Below are positions 48,849 through 61,954 of a stretch of DNA of 64,000 nt, in pieces. The position numbers and the translations under genes were made by a program. The stretch is from Anisakis pegreffii (lineage: Eukaryota; Nematoda; Chromadorea; Rhabditida; Anisakidae), in the NCBI GenBank assembly GCA_035041965.1, contig JAPYMA010003045.1, positions 248,001 to 312,000 of the forward strand, given 5' to 3'. The notes beneath the pieces are model-generated. The model searched no databases. It saw only the letters and a list, made by a program, of their open reading frames with translations, and was not told the origin of the DNA. Each line of letters begins with the position of its first letter. Position 1 is the first letter of the stretch.

Positions 48849-48948
48849 NNNNNNNNNNNNNNNNNNNNNNNNNNNNNNNNNNNNNNNNNNNNNNNNNNNN
48901 NNNNNNNNNNNNNNNNNNNNNNNNNNNNNNNNNNNNNNNNNNNNNNNN
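48849..48948. other. Assembly gap, exactly 100 N, inside the tRNA array
   Basis: One hundred N is a common placeholder. The unit phase does not continue across it: the next tRNA 5' end is at 48956, not the expected 49058. The true gap length and number of hidden units are therefore unknown. Confidence 0.97.
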
Positions 48949-48956
48949 ACAGGGCC
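48949..48956 (-). tRNA. 5' end fragment of a 41st tRNA-Arg copy
   Basis: The bases ACAGGGCC followed by ATGG are the 5' end and flank of another unit emerging from the gap. After it the spacer is recognisable to about 49050, then similarity ends. Confidence 0.7.
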
Positions 48957-49054
48957 ATGGAATCATGCCATCTGATCGATTATTAGATTCCGGTTGCAGT
49001 CATGGGTCCAGTTTGATGATTGTCGATAAATTATCTTATCGGAAGAAAAACTAC

Positions 49055-50366
49055 AACGGAATCCATTAGGAAAGCAAAAGGCGATCAGCGGCATTTGTGA
49101 GCCAAAAATATGGAATTAATAGCTGATAGCGCCCTGAGTTTCAGTTTCATTCCTACACCGACAACAGTCATCTACTACATATTGCTGACATTGCTCATTT
49201 AGTACTTTTTAAAACCCTACTTTCAAATGAACACCACATTCATATTCCTTGTTAAAAATCATGCTTATCAAAGGAAAGAATTGATCATTTAAATGCTCAT
49301 TTTCCAGGGAAGGAAGCAAAATTGTTTCCATGTCGACTCATCAGCTTAGCAGCCATCCTCAAGTATGTTTTGCCTAGGGCCAACATTTTTCAAGCAGCTG
49401 ACTGGCGGTCCAACATGTTTTTTCCTAATTTTTTTCCAAACATGTTTTTCCTTATCTATAGGCTACTGAATTGGGGTTTTGCTGTGCCGGCGAGCGCCCA
49501 TGCTGCTTTCAGGGGCGCAACTGCCATTTTTTGTTGCGATGGGACGCCTCGTACCATAACCTTGCTACTTAAAAATGTTAATTTGTCGTTTTATATTTAT
49601 TTTAAATAAAAACTGATTATTAATCTGATATCTTTTGAACACACACATTGTATTGAGAAATTCTATATCGAAACTTTTCAGTATAGTAGCTAAATAATTT
49701 CAATCCTTTTTTCATTTCTTTTTTACTCCTTTAAAACCAAATTTTCAATTTCATCTGGCGGGCCAATTATTATTGAAGACGGGTCAATTTCGGCCCACGG
49801 GTAGGGTTGCCGATGGGTGCTCTACGTGTTCTAAGTTTCCTCTTGGTTTAGGTTACATCAAAAAAATATGATATTTACATCACTTTAATTTCCACGATCT
49901 GACTGTAACGCTGTGATGTTTGATGCATGCAAGATATAGCACAGATTGCAATATTGAAAAGCATCTTAAGTGTGGACAGAAATCCGTATCAAAGCATTAC
50001 TGAAATTAATTCAGTAAACAATTACAACCTGATGCTATTCTCGCTATTAAACAAGAAGAACTAGGCAAAATCGCAGAAATTTTGAAATTCATCACACCAA
50101 TATGTTAATCATTAATTAAACCCATGTGAATAAGTGAATTGATGCGATCATTTCCTCAATTGCTGTGGATAAATAAATGTTTCTTCAGTCATTTGATATT
50201 ATTTTATTGCTATGTGGTGGTTGTTTGTTGATGATAACAAATTCTTATTTTGATTGTGCATAGATTCGAGTTGATCATTCGTTTATCAAAACTTCGTCAA
50301 ATACGCTAACGTTTTGCATTTTACGCAATCGATTATCGATTCGCACAATTGCTATTCACATAAAGA
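49055..50366. other. Non-coding stretch with a hAT remnant
   Basis: Starts where the array spacer loses similarity (about 49055). A hAT-like end lies at about 49745-49830. The rest is AT-rich with no supported gene; it would hold the promoter of the PDZ gene. Confidence 0.45.
49745..49830 (-). mobile_element. Decayed Charlie-type hAT end
   Basis: In reverse complement it reads ATCGGCAACCCTACCCGTGG, GGCCGAAATTG and GGCCCGCCAGATGAAATT, matching the left end of the hAT at 12676 base for base in places. The terminal CAGGG is lost and no partner end or target duplication was found. Confidence 0.65.
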
Positions 50367-53044
50367 ATGCCTGAAGATTCGACGGAAGGAAGTGAAGAAG
50401 AAGTATCAACTCAGCCACCAACTTACAAAGTTACCGTACAAATTGACTATGAAGAAGGCGAACAGGCTCGTTGATTTTCGATGGTATCTCCACATTTTTT
50501 CATTCCCAACTGAACAACGCATTAACGTCATTAATGAAACATACATATATGTATTATGAACTTTGCGGCCCGAGGAAATGAATGAATTTGCACGGAATCG
50601 GCGCAGTGAAACTTGTAGATGGTTACATTTCTTGTAAATAGTAAAGATGCATTGCTGAAATGATTATTGCTTAACGTTGAGAGTACTAGGAGAAACCTGA
50701 AACGCATATCAATCAATCCTTTCATCAATAAACGGACAAAATAAGAAAATTTATGTCAAAATTTATGATAAAAATTTACGGACAAAAAAATTTATGATTG
50801 AAAAAATTTTTGATAATAATAATAATAATAAGTTCATTTCGTAAGTTCACTACGCAAATACTTTTTATGACATTATGCGAAATATTTTTTGAATCGAATG
50901 CATTTCAGTTTGGTGTAAAACTGGGCAAAGATTTAATGGTAGAAGGTGTAAAGAAAGAAATGAGAGCTGATGGCTTTCTGCAGCTAGGCGATGTGCTTAT
51001 TTCAGTGAATGATATCAAAATCGAGGATGATGAACATTTTTTTAAGGTTGCTATCAGCATTAACATGGAAAAATTTTCTCAACGGTGCAGTTCATCTTGA
51101 AACTGAATTCTTCTACATAATCTCAGTCTAATAGAAGTTATCACAAGGTTATCTTCGGTGATAACTGAGTAGAATTGTGGTCAGAAAAAGTCAATAAAAA
51201 TTATAGAGGCACACAATGCAGTAATTTTTTTCCACTGAAATTCAATTATTCGCCTTTATCTCGACCTGATGTTCTGAACATTTCGAAAAGAAAGAATGGA
51301 TGAATAATTCTTGGAAGAGGTTTTTCCGGTGGATCATCTGTTCTAGCATGTGCTGACTCAGATTATATTCCCCTAAGAGGTGCATTAGATATCGATGTGA
51401 TCTTACAACCTTGTTTATGAAGCATCAGAATGCCAATAGCCCAGACATGATGCGTCTCTGAATGTGGATGCAAAATGAGAACTTAGATAGTCCGCTTTCA
51501 GGCGCTCATTGATTCACTTCATACTCCTACTTATGCAGGTGAAACGTGAAAATTTTTCAGGATATCACATCGAATTGTGTTTCATCCGCATTTCAGACAC
51601 ATCTTTGCTTGCCATTCACCTAAATGCATTCCAATTTGGCTTTTCGAATTTTAGTTAATAAATCGACTGTTTCCTCAAGTACGAATCGAACTTGAACGGA
51701 AGGTACAAATTTCACCACTGAGTGAACAAAGAGCCAGATTGATCGGGTTAACTCCCAAAAGGAACTGTGAGTATTTCATAGCACATGTTTATCGTATACC
51801 CGGCATCAAGCTCGGTATGTCTATTAAGGTTTGTTTTCTTATGAATTATTTCTTTTTTCAGATATCGTCAATCACCCACCTTATTAGTTAATATGATGTA
51901 ATTTTCATCACCATCTGCCACTGTGTCTTCACATACCAATTTATTCGATAATGTTCGCTGATTTTCTCTGTGTTACTCAAAAACCTTTCAAATCTTGAAC
52001 TGAAACCAAAAACGCTTTTCAAATTTATTTAGGTTCAATTGAAATTATTAGTTATGAACGCTGTAAACGCTATACACAGTAACGTCACCGTTCTGATTCA
52101 AGAATTTCATTCACAACGATTCTGGAAAAATCGATTCAGTTGAAACGAATCGTTATTATTGACTGAAGTCTTGACGTAATTTCACATTAGTGCATTCCAG
52201 CAGAGTCACAACACAGTGATCGTTACAAAGTGTGAATCAGATGGTTTGACAAGTAAACGCTATGAGGAAGGTGACCGAATTGTGGATGTTGATGGACATC
52301 GAGTTAGTGAATTTTAGTGACTGATGCTTCGTTTTGATTGCGATGATTCATCCACGATCACTTCACTTTAGGTGTACACAAAAGATGATGCAAAAGAACG
52401 AATTCTGAACGGTTTACGTTTCTCATCGCACATATCGACGGTTGTTGAACGAAGAATTTGTGGCGATAACCAAAATTCGTCAGTATATGATACATTTGCA
52501 TTAAATGATACATCTGACTAATGCAGTGGTTCTCAACCCTTTTCCCCCTGCACCCTGTACAAAAGTTTAAGATGTCCTCACACACCTCACAACACCCACT
52601 GTATCCTTCATCCACTACAGCGAGTGTCTGTAGTGTGGATAAGTATACGCCATTAGAGTACGTTCCATCCTTCTCAAAAATACAGAAATGAGTGTCCTCG
52701 AATTTTAAGTTCATCAGTATATAATTGAGTTTAGATGGAACGATCCGAAGATGGCACAATTTGAAATGATTGCTTTTTTCAGTATGCGTGCACTGTTAAC
52801 GTCAAGTGCCGGTCGTGAACCAAAAATGGCTCAAGATGCGATAACAATTGGCCAACAGGAAATGGCACGGATCCGTGCACGTGCAGGTCAAGCATTTCCA
52901 ATCAGAAGCATTCTTCGAAGAGATAAATGTATAAATTCTTCAGCTAATGCATTGCAGGTTGTCGATTTCACAACTTCTAACAGCCAAACTCAATTAAATT
53001 ATTTGATGCAAGTTTTTTTCAATACTGACGTCGGAGCAATATGA
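50367..53044 (+). CDS. Two-PDZ-domain protein
   Basis: Multi-exon gene for a small scaffold-type protein. Exons: 50367-50465 (ATG, acidic MPEDSTEGSEEE, then YKVTVQIDYEEGEQ), 50909-51046 (FGVKLGKDLMVEGV and LGDVLISVNDIKI, first PDZ), 51655-51828 (RIELERKVQISPLSEQRAR, ending YRIPGIKLGMSIK), 52201-52302 (VIVTKCESDG, YEEGDRIVDVDGHR, second PDZ), 52372-52478 (KDDAKERILNGLRF) and 52783-53044 (EPKMAQDAITIG; may splice further at CAG|GTTGTC). Phases agree if the first donor is a GC donor (CAG|GCTCGT), since the GT four bases later breaks the frame. PDZ domains bind C-terminal peptides of partner proteins. The second PDZ plus an EPxMAxDAxxIG tail recalls a nematode-expanded PDZ family. A hAT-like end lies in the last intron. 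Confidence 0.8.
52524..52560. mobile_element. hAT-like terminal repeat fragment
   Basis: CAGTGGTTCTCAACC is the classic end of one branch of hAT transposons. Following bases keep a C-rich tract. No matching far end was found, so it is a truncated copy in the intron before the last PDZ-gene exon. Confidence 0.5.
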
Positions 53045-56000
53045 GCTGCTATTTGTTTAGGAAGCCTTTTTTTTGCAAAAGAAATCATTGTTGTCCCAAC
53101 AGTAACAGTTATTTTTGACCACAAATTTTGAATGACTGTGCACATTAATGACTGACTGCATCGTTCATTTGAATATGCGGAACAAAGAAGATGAAAAAGT
53201 ATACAGATTCATTCAGGACCCACCATAAAAGCATGACAATTCAGTGTATGTAAAGTAAGTGTGGTAATTCGGACTTAAGAGGAACCGAAGTTGGGAAGGA
53301 AACTTGGAATTTCGGTGGGATAAATCGAATTCCTCTTTTAGTTCCTTATTAATGAATTCCGATTTCGAAAGATGTACGCGATTGTTGAGAATCATATGCG
53401 CTCTTAATGGTTCTGAAGTCTACACATCGACTGGAATATGAATGAACCAGTGAAGACGGAATTTTCATACGTTCTCCTGCTTCCTCAGAAAAATGAACTT
53501 ATTATAGTTTAATCCAAAACCACTGGTAATGCGAGTGGCATGTGATACCAAAGAAGCGGATCATTTAATACACGTACGAAGGAGGGATTCAAAACGCGGA
53601 TTTTTATCATTCATTTTTGGAAAACATGCAAGAAAATAAAATTTTTGTTATGTCAACTGTGTTTGACTGAAAAAATGCAATCGAATTCTATTAACTGAAA
53701 CATATTTGATATCATTTAATCATATTCAGTCAATGAAACGATAAGATCAACTTCCATAGTCGTGTTACGATGGTTTTATCACAGTCCATACACTCCGAAA
53801 GGAATTTTTTTCCCGCAATTTCCTCACTCACCTGCCTTTTAATAATCCTACTACTCAAAAGCGTTCATACCGCCTTCTGAAATCAATCCTTCAACGAGGG
53901 GTCGCCGCCTTGGGTTCCGTCTTATTCAGACGAGGCTCAACACCTACACCGTTTCAGACTTCGAAGGCAAATTAAATCACTACGCCGTAGGTAATAATGC
54001 GCCAGTAGACCGATAATAAATGTTGATACAACAGTAAACGGGTTTGACTTTTCAGTGACAGAGATACAAAAATCATGTTAAAGAGATGAAGATTGGTTGT
54101 TTCGGATGAACGCTATGCAGTTTCACTACTCCCAACTTACCGTAGAATAAACAAAACGACTTTCTTAATATGACTCAGAACTCGTAGGCTTTACCTGGAT
54201 CGCATTAGAAGTTATAGTATCACAACCGTTATACTGAACGGCTCTATTCGTTTGATATTTTGGTTGGAAACAATTTTTGATGCATCTATCACATACGCCT
54301 CGATCACGTTTAGCCTTAGCCGGACATTGAGGCTTAAATTCACGCTGGGCTTAAATTCGGTCCACACCAAGTCGCCAGCTGACATAACGATCTCAATATC
54401 TCCTAATTAACTCTTAATCCAACAATCAACTCCAAAAATTGTTCGAATTCGGTTCCTATCATTCATCAGTCATTTCGCCAACACCGCTGGTGGTCGCTGA
54501 GTGAGAACGGTCTGATTCCCCTTCTGATACCATGACCCACCAGTTCACAAGCTTTGTACATCTGTTCGGCAACCTGTGAGGCCTGTCCGGATATGGCACT
54601 ACGTATTTGTGTATTCTAGCCCTCTGTAAGACGAAGCATTAGCCTAAGTCCAAGAGTAAATTTGACCCTAAAGTCGAGAGTGATTTATACGGATGAGACT
54701 GAAAGTGCACATCAATGTTAGCATTGTGTGGTGACCACCCTCTTACGTGGTTTTCATATTGTCCATTTGTGCAATACTTGATGAATGAAATAACCCTGAA
54801 GTTGCTAACGTGAAGCATGAATGCGTAACGGAATTCGAGATTTGAGTTGAGTTCTCGTTTGACACATCACAAGCAGCAATGACAGATGCATGGTGGATGT
54901 ATCATGCATGCACATATATACATATATCAGTTGATGGAAGGACGGATGGACATCGGACGAGAACTTCTTGGATGATTTTCTTACTGCCGTATGTCGTTAT
55001 GCAGCCAGAGAAACAAAGACGTTTGCACTCGTTCTTAATTGAACCTTTCGTTCTATGAACCAACTTTCCACTAAACTACTACTACTACGATTACTATGTA
55101 CGATGATCATTGCTCAGCACTTCCATTCTCTTTCTGGTTGCGTCGCTCTCTTCTTCATCGCCCTGACGTTCTGTGCTTTGCGTATCTCTAACCAATAGCA
55201 CCATCCAGTATTATGCAGTCTGCCATTGTCATTACACAACCAACCGTTTCATTGCTCGCACGCATCGTCATCTTTGTACAGCATTGCGACATGGTGCGCA
55301 CGCGCGTTCATGTACGTCTGTGGCGGTTGGCTTTTGAACGATTTTCAAATTGTAGTGCTGAAAGAGCAACGAAGGACGGTGAATTTAGATGAGGTGCGAT
55401 GCAGATGGGAATAATGAGAATAACACAAGGTTGATGTTATTTGTGTTTTACGAGTGGAAAAATTCCGTTTTATTGTAAACATTATTGCTGATGTTATTTT
55501 GCAATCGTTTATTTGTATTTTGGTGTATTCGGAAATGCATCTGTAATAGAACTTGTTGCCAAATCGCAACTATAGTATTAATAATGTTAATGGTACTTTT
55601 GATGATACAGCAAGAATATCATGTATTTTGTATTATTATTAGTTGTGTATTATTTGATGTGTGATGGGCAATATGTCAGCATGTTCATTGCTTAATGAAT
55701 TTGCGAACCGCCAACTTGATGTTCGATATACGTTCATTAATAGAGCTTTGTATGAGTGAGCAAATCTGGTCGTATTTCCGCTTCAGTTCGAGATATGTGC
55801 ACGTTGTTTTGATGATGGCGGCAATGACATGTGCATTTTGGTTGACTTTTATTTCATCTCATTCAAAATTTATTTGTTTCCGAACTGTTACTGACACATT
55901 AGTAGGTTGAATTGAAGTCATTTCTGTTGACAAGAATTGGATCGTTTTCCATTTGTTCTATTATTTGCGTCTTTTCACTTGATTTCGTATTTCTCACGTA

Positions 56001-57498
56001 AATTTGTTCTTGATTCCTTCTGTTTCTTACGAAAATGATCGCATTCTCAAAATATTTCAATCTTCCATCGTACGCTATAATCTCACTTCACCACCACTTT
56101 TTTCAAATCGTCTCTATTCCACTCTCTTGCGAGTAAGTAAGTCAATAACGGATCATCGATTACGACCGTCTTGCGCTTCTCTTATCATCTACTTTCATTG
56201 AATAATCAGGTGATATTGATGATAGATGGTCGATGAAATGCTTTAGTATTTGATGAAGAGTTCATTTTTAACCAAGATAAAAACAAGAACGTGCTGAGAG
56301 GACTACTGAGCGTTGTATTTACGTTAGTTAAATCACACTTGTGGTAGGGGAGTACGGTCGATTAAGTACCGATTGATTTTGCATGAAGTGGAGATGAAGA
56401 ATCATATGTGGGGCTAGGAGATGTTTCGAAATTTCATGTATAAAGTTCGTATATCATCATTCTACATTTAATGCGTTCGGTTCTTAATTAATGTAGTTCT
56501 TTTGCTTTAAATCATTATAATACCATACGATGATGTCGCGTGTTGTTGCTTCTCACTGGAGTTGGAAATGGGAGCGTATTTCAGTTAAGTTGTGTAGTTT
56601 TTGGGAGGGCGACTTTTCGGTGGCACTTTGGAGCATGTGCATGACAGCATCAGTTCAGTTGACGCTCACTTACTTTCTGAGATTCAGTCAAAATGTTTAG
56701 GAAAGGTTTAAGAAAAAGTAATGAAGATTATTGCTTCCCGGTTTTCACGTGACACTGAGTACCTGCGATCGTTCCACAAGCAATATCACAAGGAGATGCA
56801 AACTAGCTACATGCTTTTGTGTTCGTTGAATGGACCCATAATTTGCGTATGTATTTGAAATATAATCGAAACACTCCCACAAACAACATATATCGAGTTG
56901 TACACATCTTCAGTTAGGTCTTCTTCCATGTAAAATGCCCTAAAAGCGTGCTGAAGGAAAAATTGGAACGCAAGTTCTTGCTAATGCGATGACATATCGA
57001 TGCAATTGACTGATCTTTGACTGCTCACTACTTAACGAGTTGAAGATCTAAGCGAGCTTCGAAGGAAATTTAAGGCTGATTTCAGTTAGCGTGGATCAGA
57101 GGGCAATAGGGAAGAGAAAATTGATTAGGTAATTGAGTACTTCAATATCATATTTTTTGACCGACGAAATATTGTATCGTTACGAATGAAACCAACTGTT
57201 GAAGTAAACAGATCTATTAGGTCAATGAAATTGGGCGTTAATTAATCAGATGTGTTCGTTGTCTATGGAATCGGCGTATATTTGTTGCTAATTACTGTCT
57301 TCTCACATCTTCGTTTGCAGATGTTTGTTTAGTGAATCTTTAGTTCATGCTGGATCAGTATTTTTCGTGAAAGGTTTGATTGATTGAAAAAAGAGCATTT
57401 AATTGATCGAATTTTCGACGGAAAGTAATCATTTGCGATTCGGATCATTCAGTACTTGCAAATGTGGCTAGCTGAAGCTCTCCTGTTCACATTTTGCA

Positions 57499-57530
<32 letters not shown>

Positions 57531-57596
57531 TTGGGTGTTTTCTTTCACGATGAGTTGTTGCTTTCAACTTTCAAATTTTTAAGTTTCTTTGGCTAG
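53045..57596. other. Non-coding stretch with possible retroelement debris
   Basis: At about 53880-54660 the base composition is less AT-rich. On the minus strand, broken pieces such as AISGQASQVAEQMYK and a GGCGGCGACC motif recall a BEL/Pao-type LTR element, but nothing continuous is seen. The rest is AT-rich, with ACT triplets at about 55078-55090. No gene supported. Confidence 0.35.
57499..57526. repeat. AT dinucleotide repeat
   Basis: About 14 AT units in an AT-rich stretch. Confidence 0.95.
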
Positions 57597-58240
57597 ATGA
57601 AAAACAACTGAGCGATAGGGTTTCGAGAGAATGTCAAGCTCTGATCTGTTCACGGAAGTCTTTGCAACTTCTACCTGAATATGTGAGTGCTTAATTAATC
57701 TGCGCCTATTACTTGAGCCGTAACTTATGCAAGACAATTAGTCCAATTCCGACGACGCAAACCCCACGTCTGAGTCCGACTTCGGACATAGTTGCAAGAT
57801 TGAGTTTATGCCTGCGATGTGCAGCAGCAACTGTTGTCAGTTCCCTTTCATCTTATTGGATGACTGTTCGATTATATGAAGAAAAATGCTACGAAAGTAC
57901 ATTTGCATTTTGTGAAATGCGAATAAATCATACTGATTTCAAGTCTGTTGGATCATACGTCTTCGGTTGTTCTCGCTCCGTTCGATTCGTTCCGAATCAC
58001 ATGAAAGGATTCAGTTTTGAAGCGAATTCATTTTTGATTCCCATGCCATCCTCGTATTGCCATACTATCTTCGTAATGATCCGATTATATAAAATTTTGA
58101 TGGAATCATTGAAGTACGATTATCCATTCTCGGGTCTGGTTTCAGCCAACATTATAGTAACATGTTTAGAACATATTTTTCCTTCTCCAAGTGTTTTCAA
58201 ACGTTTCAAAGCTGTTCGTGCATTCACTATATCGTGTTAA
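57597..58240 (+). CDS. Candidate exons of an unrecognised gene
   Basis: 57597-57682 is a plausible exon (acceptor TTTGGCTAG, donor TAT|GTGAGTG; contains VSRECQALICSRKSLQLL). Then an open frame to 58240 contains SLCLRCAAATVVSSLSSYWM and later LVSANIIVTCLEHIF. A further small exon ending GVL|GTGAGT is possible near 58440. The frame is long for such AT-rich DNA, but I recognise no family and cannot exclude chance. Confidence 0.3.
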
Positions 58241-61200
58241 TAATGCTTATTATTCGTGCTAAAACGCTGTGCCATCGCCAGTCAGACTGCTGCAGAATGT
58301 TATTATTTTGTGCTAATTTTTGTTCATTAGTTGTTGATTGCGGTAAATGCGAATGGTTAACACGGTGTCCATATTGCTATTCACGGATATGAAATTTAAT
58401 AGTTTAATAGGTTTCATGCTGGATACTTTTGGTGTTCTGGTGAGTGTGATTTGAAATCAGATCACCTTATCCATGAATAACATCTTTTTTTTTGGTTAGA
58501 GTATTTCCTTGAGCTGTTCAATCTCTGAATGGTCCGCATTCGGTCATATACACTGACAAATGTCTGCCAGTAATGATATATGTTAATCAAATGGTCGGTG
58601 AATTTATTTATTTTTCCGAATTCATGTTGCCTTCAACACTAGCATCGCTTATTGTCAGTGTGCATTCATATAATTTTCTCTTCACAACAAAAATAACCGA
58701 ACGTTCTCGCACAAGCAAAAAATCCCTCAGGATGTGGTGTTCTAAGTGCTCTTCATGTTTATTATAGGTGTTGTTCAGAATGAAGTTGTAAGAAGTGTCA
58801 AAGAATGCTGCATGCCGCAATGCAATAATCTGCGGTTGAGCAGTTCGTTGCATAGAACGGTGATTATGAAACCGGTTCATTGAACGACTGCTTGCATCAG
58901 TTGTTTGAAATGTCTGATATATGTATGCATAGGCACATCGATCATCTTCACTTCAGTGTAATCATTAAACTCATATCCATCATTATGCTCAATCAAACAT
59001 TCGTTTTGATTGTGATTAAATTCAGGTGCTATCCTATCATATTCTAAAATATAAGAGGCTGCGAAACTAGATCCACACTAACAATTATACCCTAGCATTG
59101 CAATGATAGTACATGAAGAATTGAGCTAATGTTTGAATTCAATCACTCATTGTTTTTGAAAAGTTTTTTGTATTTTAAATAATATTATTTTTGTAACACT
59201 CACAAAAATAGATTGACTCTTATATACATGTCGTTTTGTCTATGATCTTTGCGGTCTTTTCCTAGTATTACATATCAGAAATCCCATCCCACTGTGCAGC
59301 ATCTCACATTCAGTCGTTGTTGAATACAATCAACTGCAAGAGACAATTAAATGATCATTCAAATCATCTGTTCAACAACAACGATTCTGTACTTGTTTTA
59401 TAGAATCTCTCACTTATTTCTGATGTAATCTTAAGCGTTAATGTTCATTGCGTTCTCATTACCATCTGCATTACTATCATTATTTGTGTTGCGTTTTCTT
59501 TACGATTGCACACTTTTCAAGTTACCCACCTTATCTTTAAATGATCGCACTGTTCATATCATATTGTATTATTATGAATGGTCTTTTGGTCGTATACTTG
59601 TTCATTGATAATTCCTTGAAATATAGTACACCATTTATTTTTGGTCTGTAATTGTTGCGTGCGTACTTGATAAAATTAAGAGAATGGTTCAGCTGATTTA
59701 TTGGAGTTAATTTCGTATGTCGCACTGTTCATATCATATAATTGTCATAGCGTTGTTGTTTTGGAAGTGTTTAGTTGAAACGACTACGCTTACAACACAT
59801 GTTCTTACGTTGTTTTTTTTTTAATGAATGTGGATTGAATTTCGTTGAAAATTAGGAACGTTATTTGTGGTATAGAGTAAGTGACTTTCCTTTACTTTCC
59901 AGAACCAAATCCACTTAGTGTCTTTAAGGAGTAAAGTTTTTATTGTATCTGGAATGTTTCATTCCGATAGTTCACTGCAGTAATATTTCGAGTTGGTTTT
60001 TTATCCGAGAAAATGCTTTGCATCAGAGTGAATGTTGTGAGATTGCTGTACAAATGAATGCAAGCAATTCCGAGCGAACGCTCGTTTGCTTGTGTATGGA
60101 TGAACTTGAAATGAAAATGTTTGCATAGTTCAGTATTCCTTTGCGATTTTCCGCTTCAGTCGTTTCATCTTCAGTTTGTCATCATTTTTTCAACGAATTT
60201 TACGCGCACTGATTATGCTAGATAGAGAATTTGTACGCTACTGTCTAAGTGCCATATAATTCAGTTGTTTTCATTCAGTGGAAATTGTTTGTAGATCGTA
60301 ACCCGTGGAATTCAGCAGTGCAGACTTAAGTGCATAATAAGATGAGTCATATTCACTGGTGAGAAATAAAATGCGATGATAGTAATTATAAATGGCAGTT
60401 AATCGTTGAAGAAAAGATGTTATGATAACTCAATTTGTTAGTTATAAGTGTATTCATCTTGTCATGCTCATTTACGTTTATACTTTCAACCAGCAACAAT
60501 TTTTTTTTCTTCACCATTCGCTTTACCCTTTCGATTTCCTGTTTTCCGCACTTTCAATGTACTTTTTCTCTTCCGCATCCCTTGAACCGATACTGTTTTG
60601 CGTTTTTTTTTTTCAAATTCCTTTTTCGTATTTTTCCGACGTCAGTGCAGCTTTCGAATTCTGACGATATGAACATCACACAACGCAACAGAGACATCAA
60701 ACGTAAAGTTGATTTTATAGCGCGAAAAACAGCTGGTGGCTGAGTGCCGTTCGCAATGAAGTATGCTTTTTCAGTCGTAAATGAACCATGCATATATTTG
60801 ACCACAGAATCAGTTTATTTTGTTTCTCACAATCAGCATTATTTTTACTTTTGTATTTCAGTTTTCGTTTTTTGTCATTACATTTTATCGTCTGTCGCAT
60901 TTGTTGCGATAGAATATGAATACCCTACCATGATAACTTTTACATGGAGCGTTGGGAAATTCAGGGAATTCGTTGAGATAAGAAACGGAATTGCGTGTTG
61001 AATGTGTTGAATCTGTGTGTAATGATCTTTGAGTGGATTTCTCATCTAATTCAAGTCCTGATTCATTGTAGCAGATCGTTTGTTCATTTAGCACCGTATG
61101 AACTCATCTGTTCACCAATTGTGCCAATGAGCAAAATTTTTCGGTGAAGTACTAAGCGATCTCACGCTCATTTTCAAAATGAAATTGAATTGCCACGTAT

Positions 61201-61844
61201 GATCACGAATGACTTCTTGAGTGATATTTGCTTTCATTAATTCAGTGATATTTGTTCACATAAATAGTCGCATCATATAAATTGTTTTTGTGATTTTGAT
61301 TAGATCGCGTGACTTGTCAGTGGGATTATTTTATTTTCATCATATTAGAAGTATCTTCTCAAGATATTTTTAGTGTGGAACGTTATTCATCACTGTGCAT
61401 AAATCATCGAAATATTCACTACTGGGTTGTCGTTCAGCGCTAATATGGAAAATATGTTCCTAAACGTATTTATAGTATATACTCAAGAAGGGAGGGGAGG
61501 GCGGGGAAGAGATATCATGGATTCTATTGCACGAATTTTCCTTTGTTCATTTTTTCATATCTCCGTCTATATTTATTCATTCGACCGATTAGCTCTCTTT
61601 GATGTAACATTTTATGCTGAATATAAGTAATTAGATTTTATGAATAGAATTCGTATTCGATAATTTGAATAAATGATAGTTGATGATTGGTTGCTACGTT
61701 CCGATTGAATTGTTGCGTTTCAGTTTATCTGAGAGTTGAAATAAAATTTTGTAGAAGATTATAGTTGGGCAATTGAGAGAGAGTGAAGTTGGCGGATTGT
61801 GACAATTCAAACTGGTGGATTGTTAAGGAAGTGGAAAGACGCCG
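58241..61844. other. Region without a supported gene
   Basis: AT-rich and full of stops. Short open frames (for example 58573-58767 and 60422-60743) are low-complexity or T-rich. Could be a large intron. Confidence 0.4.
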
Positions 61845-61954
61845 ATGATGGTTCGTTCAGAAAGTGCGGATGAAGAGTTTATGTCGAGTAGTGGGAAGGT
61901 GAGTGGGAATGAAGAGGACGATGAATATGTCCAGTGGACACATCCCTCCAGAAG
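61845..61954 (+). CDS. Candidate first coding exon of a gene extending right
   Basis: ATG at 61845 (or 61848) opens an acidic, Ser-rich start (VRSESADEEFMSSSGKVSG, then EEDDEYVQW) and ends at CAGAAG|GTTGGT. Coding-like composition amid AT-rich non-coding DNA suggests a 5' exon followed by a long intron. No family recognised. Confidence 0.4.

Noticed and set aside
36530..48956. CRISPR array or 5S rDNA array
   Set aside because: The repeat is a 307-bp unit whose conserved core folds as a tRNA with Pol III boxes; spacers are themselves repeated, and the host is eukaryotic.
52358..52759. Minus-strand 133-codon open frame
   Set aside because: Overlaps PDZ-gene exons on the other strand and a hAT-like end; judged a shadow.
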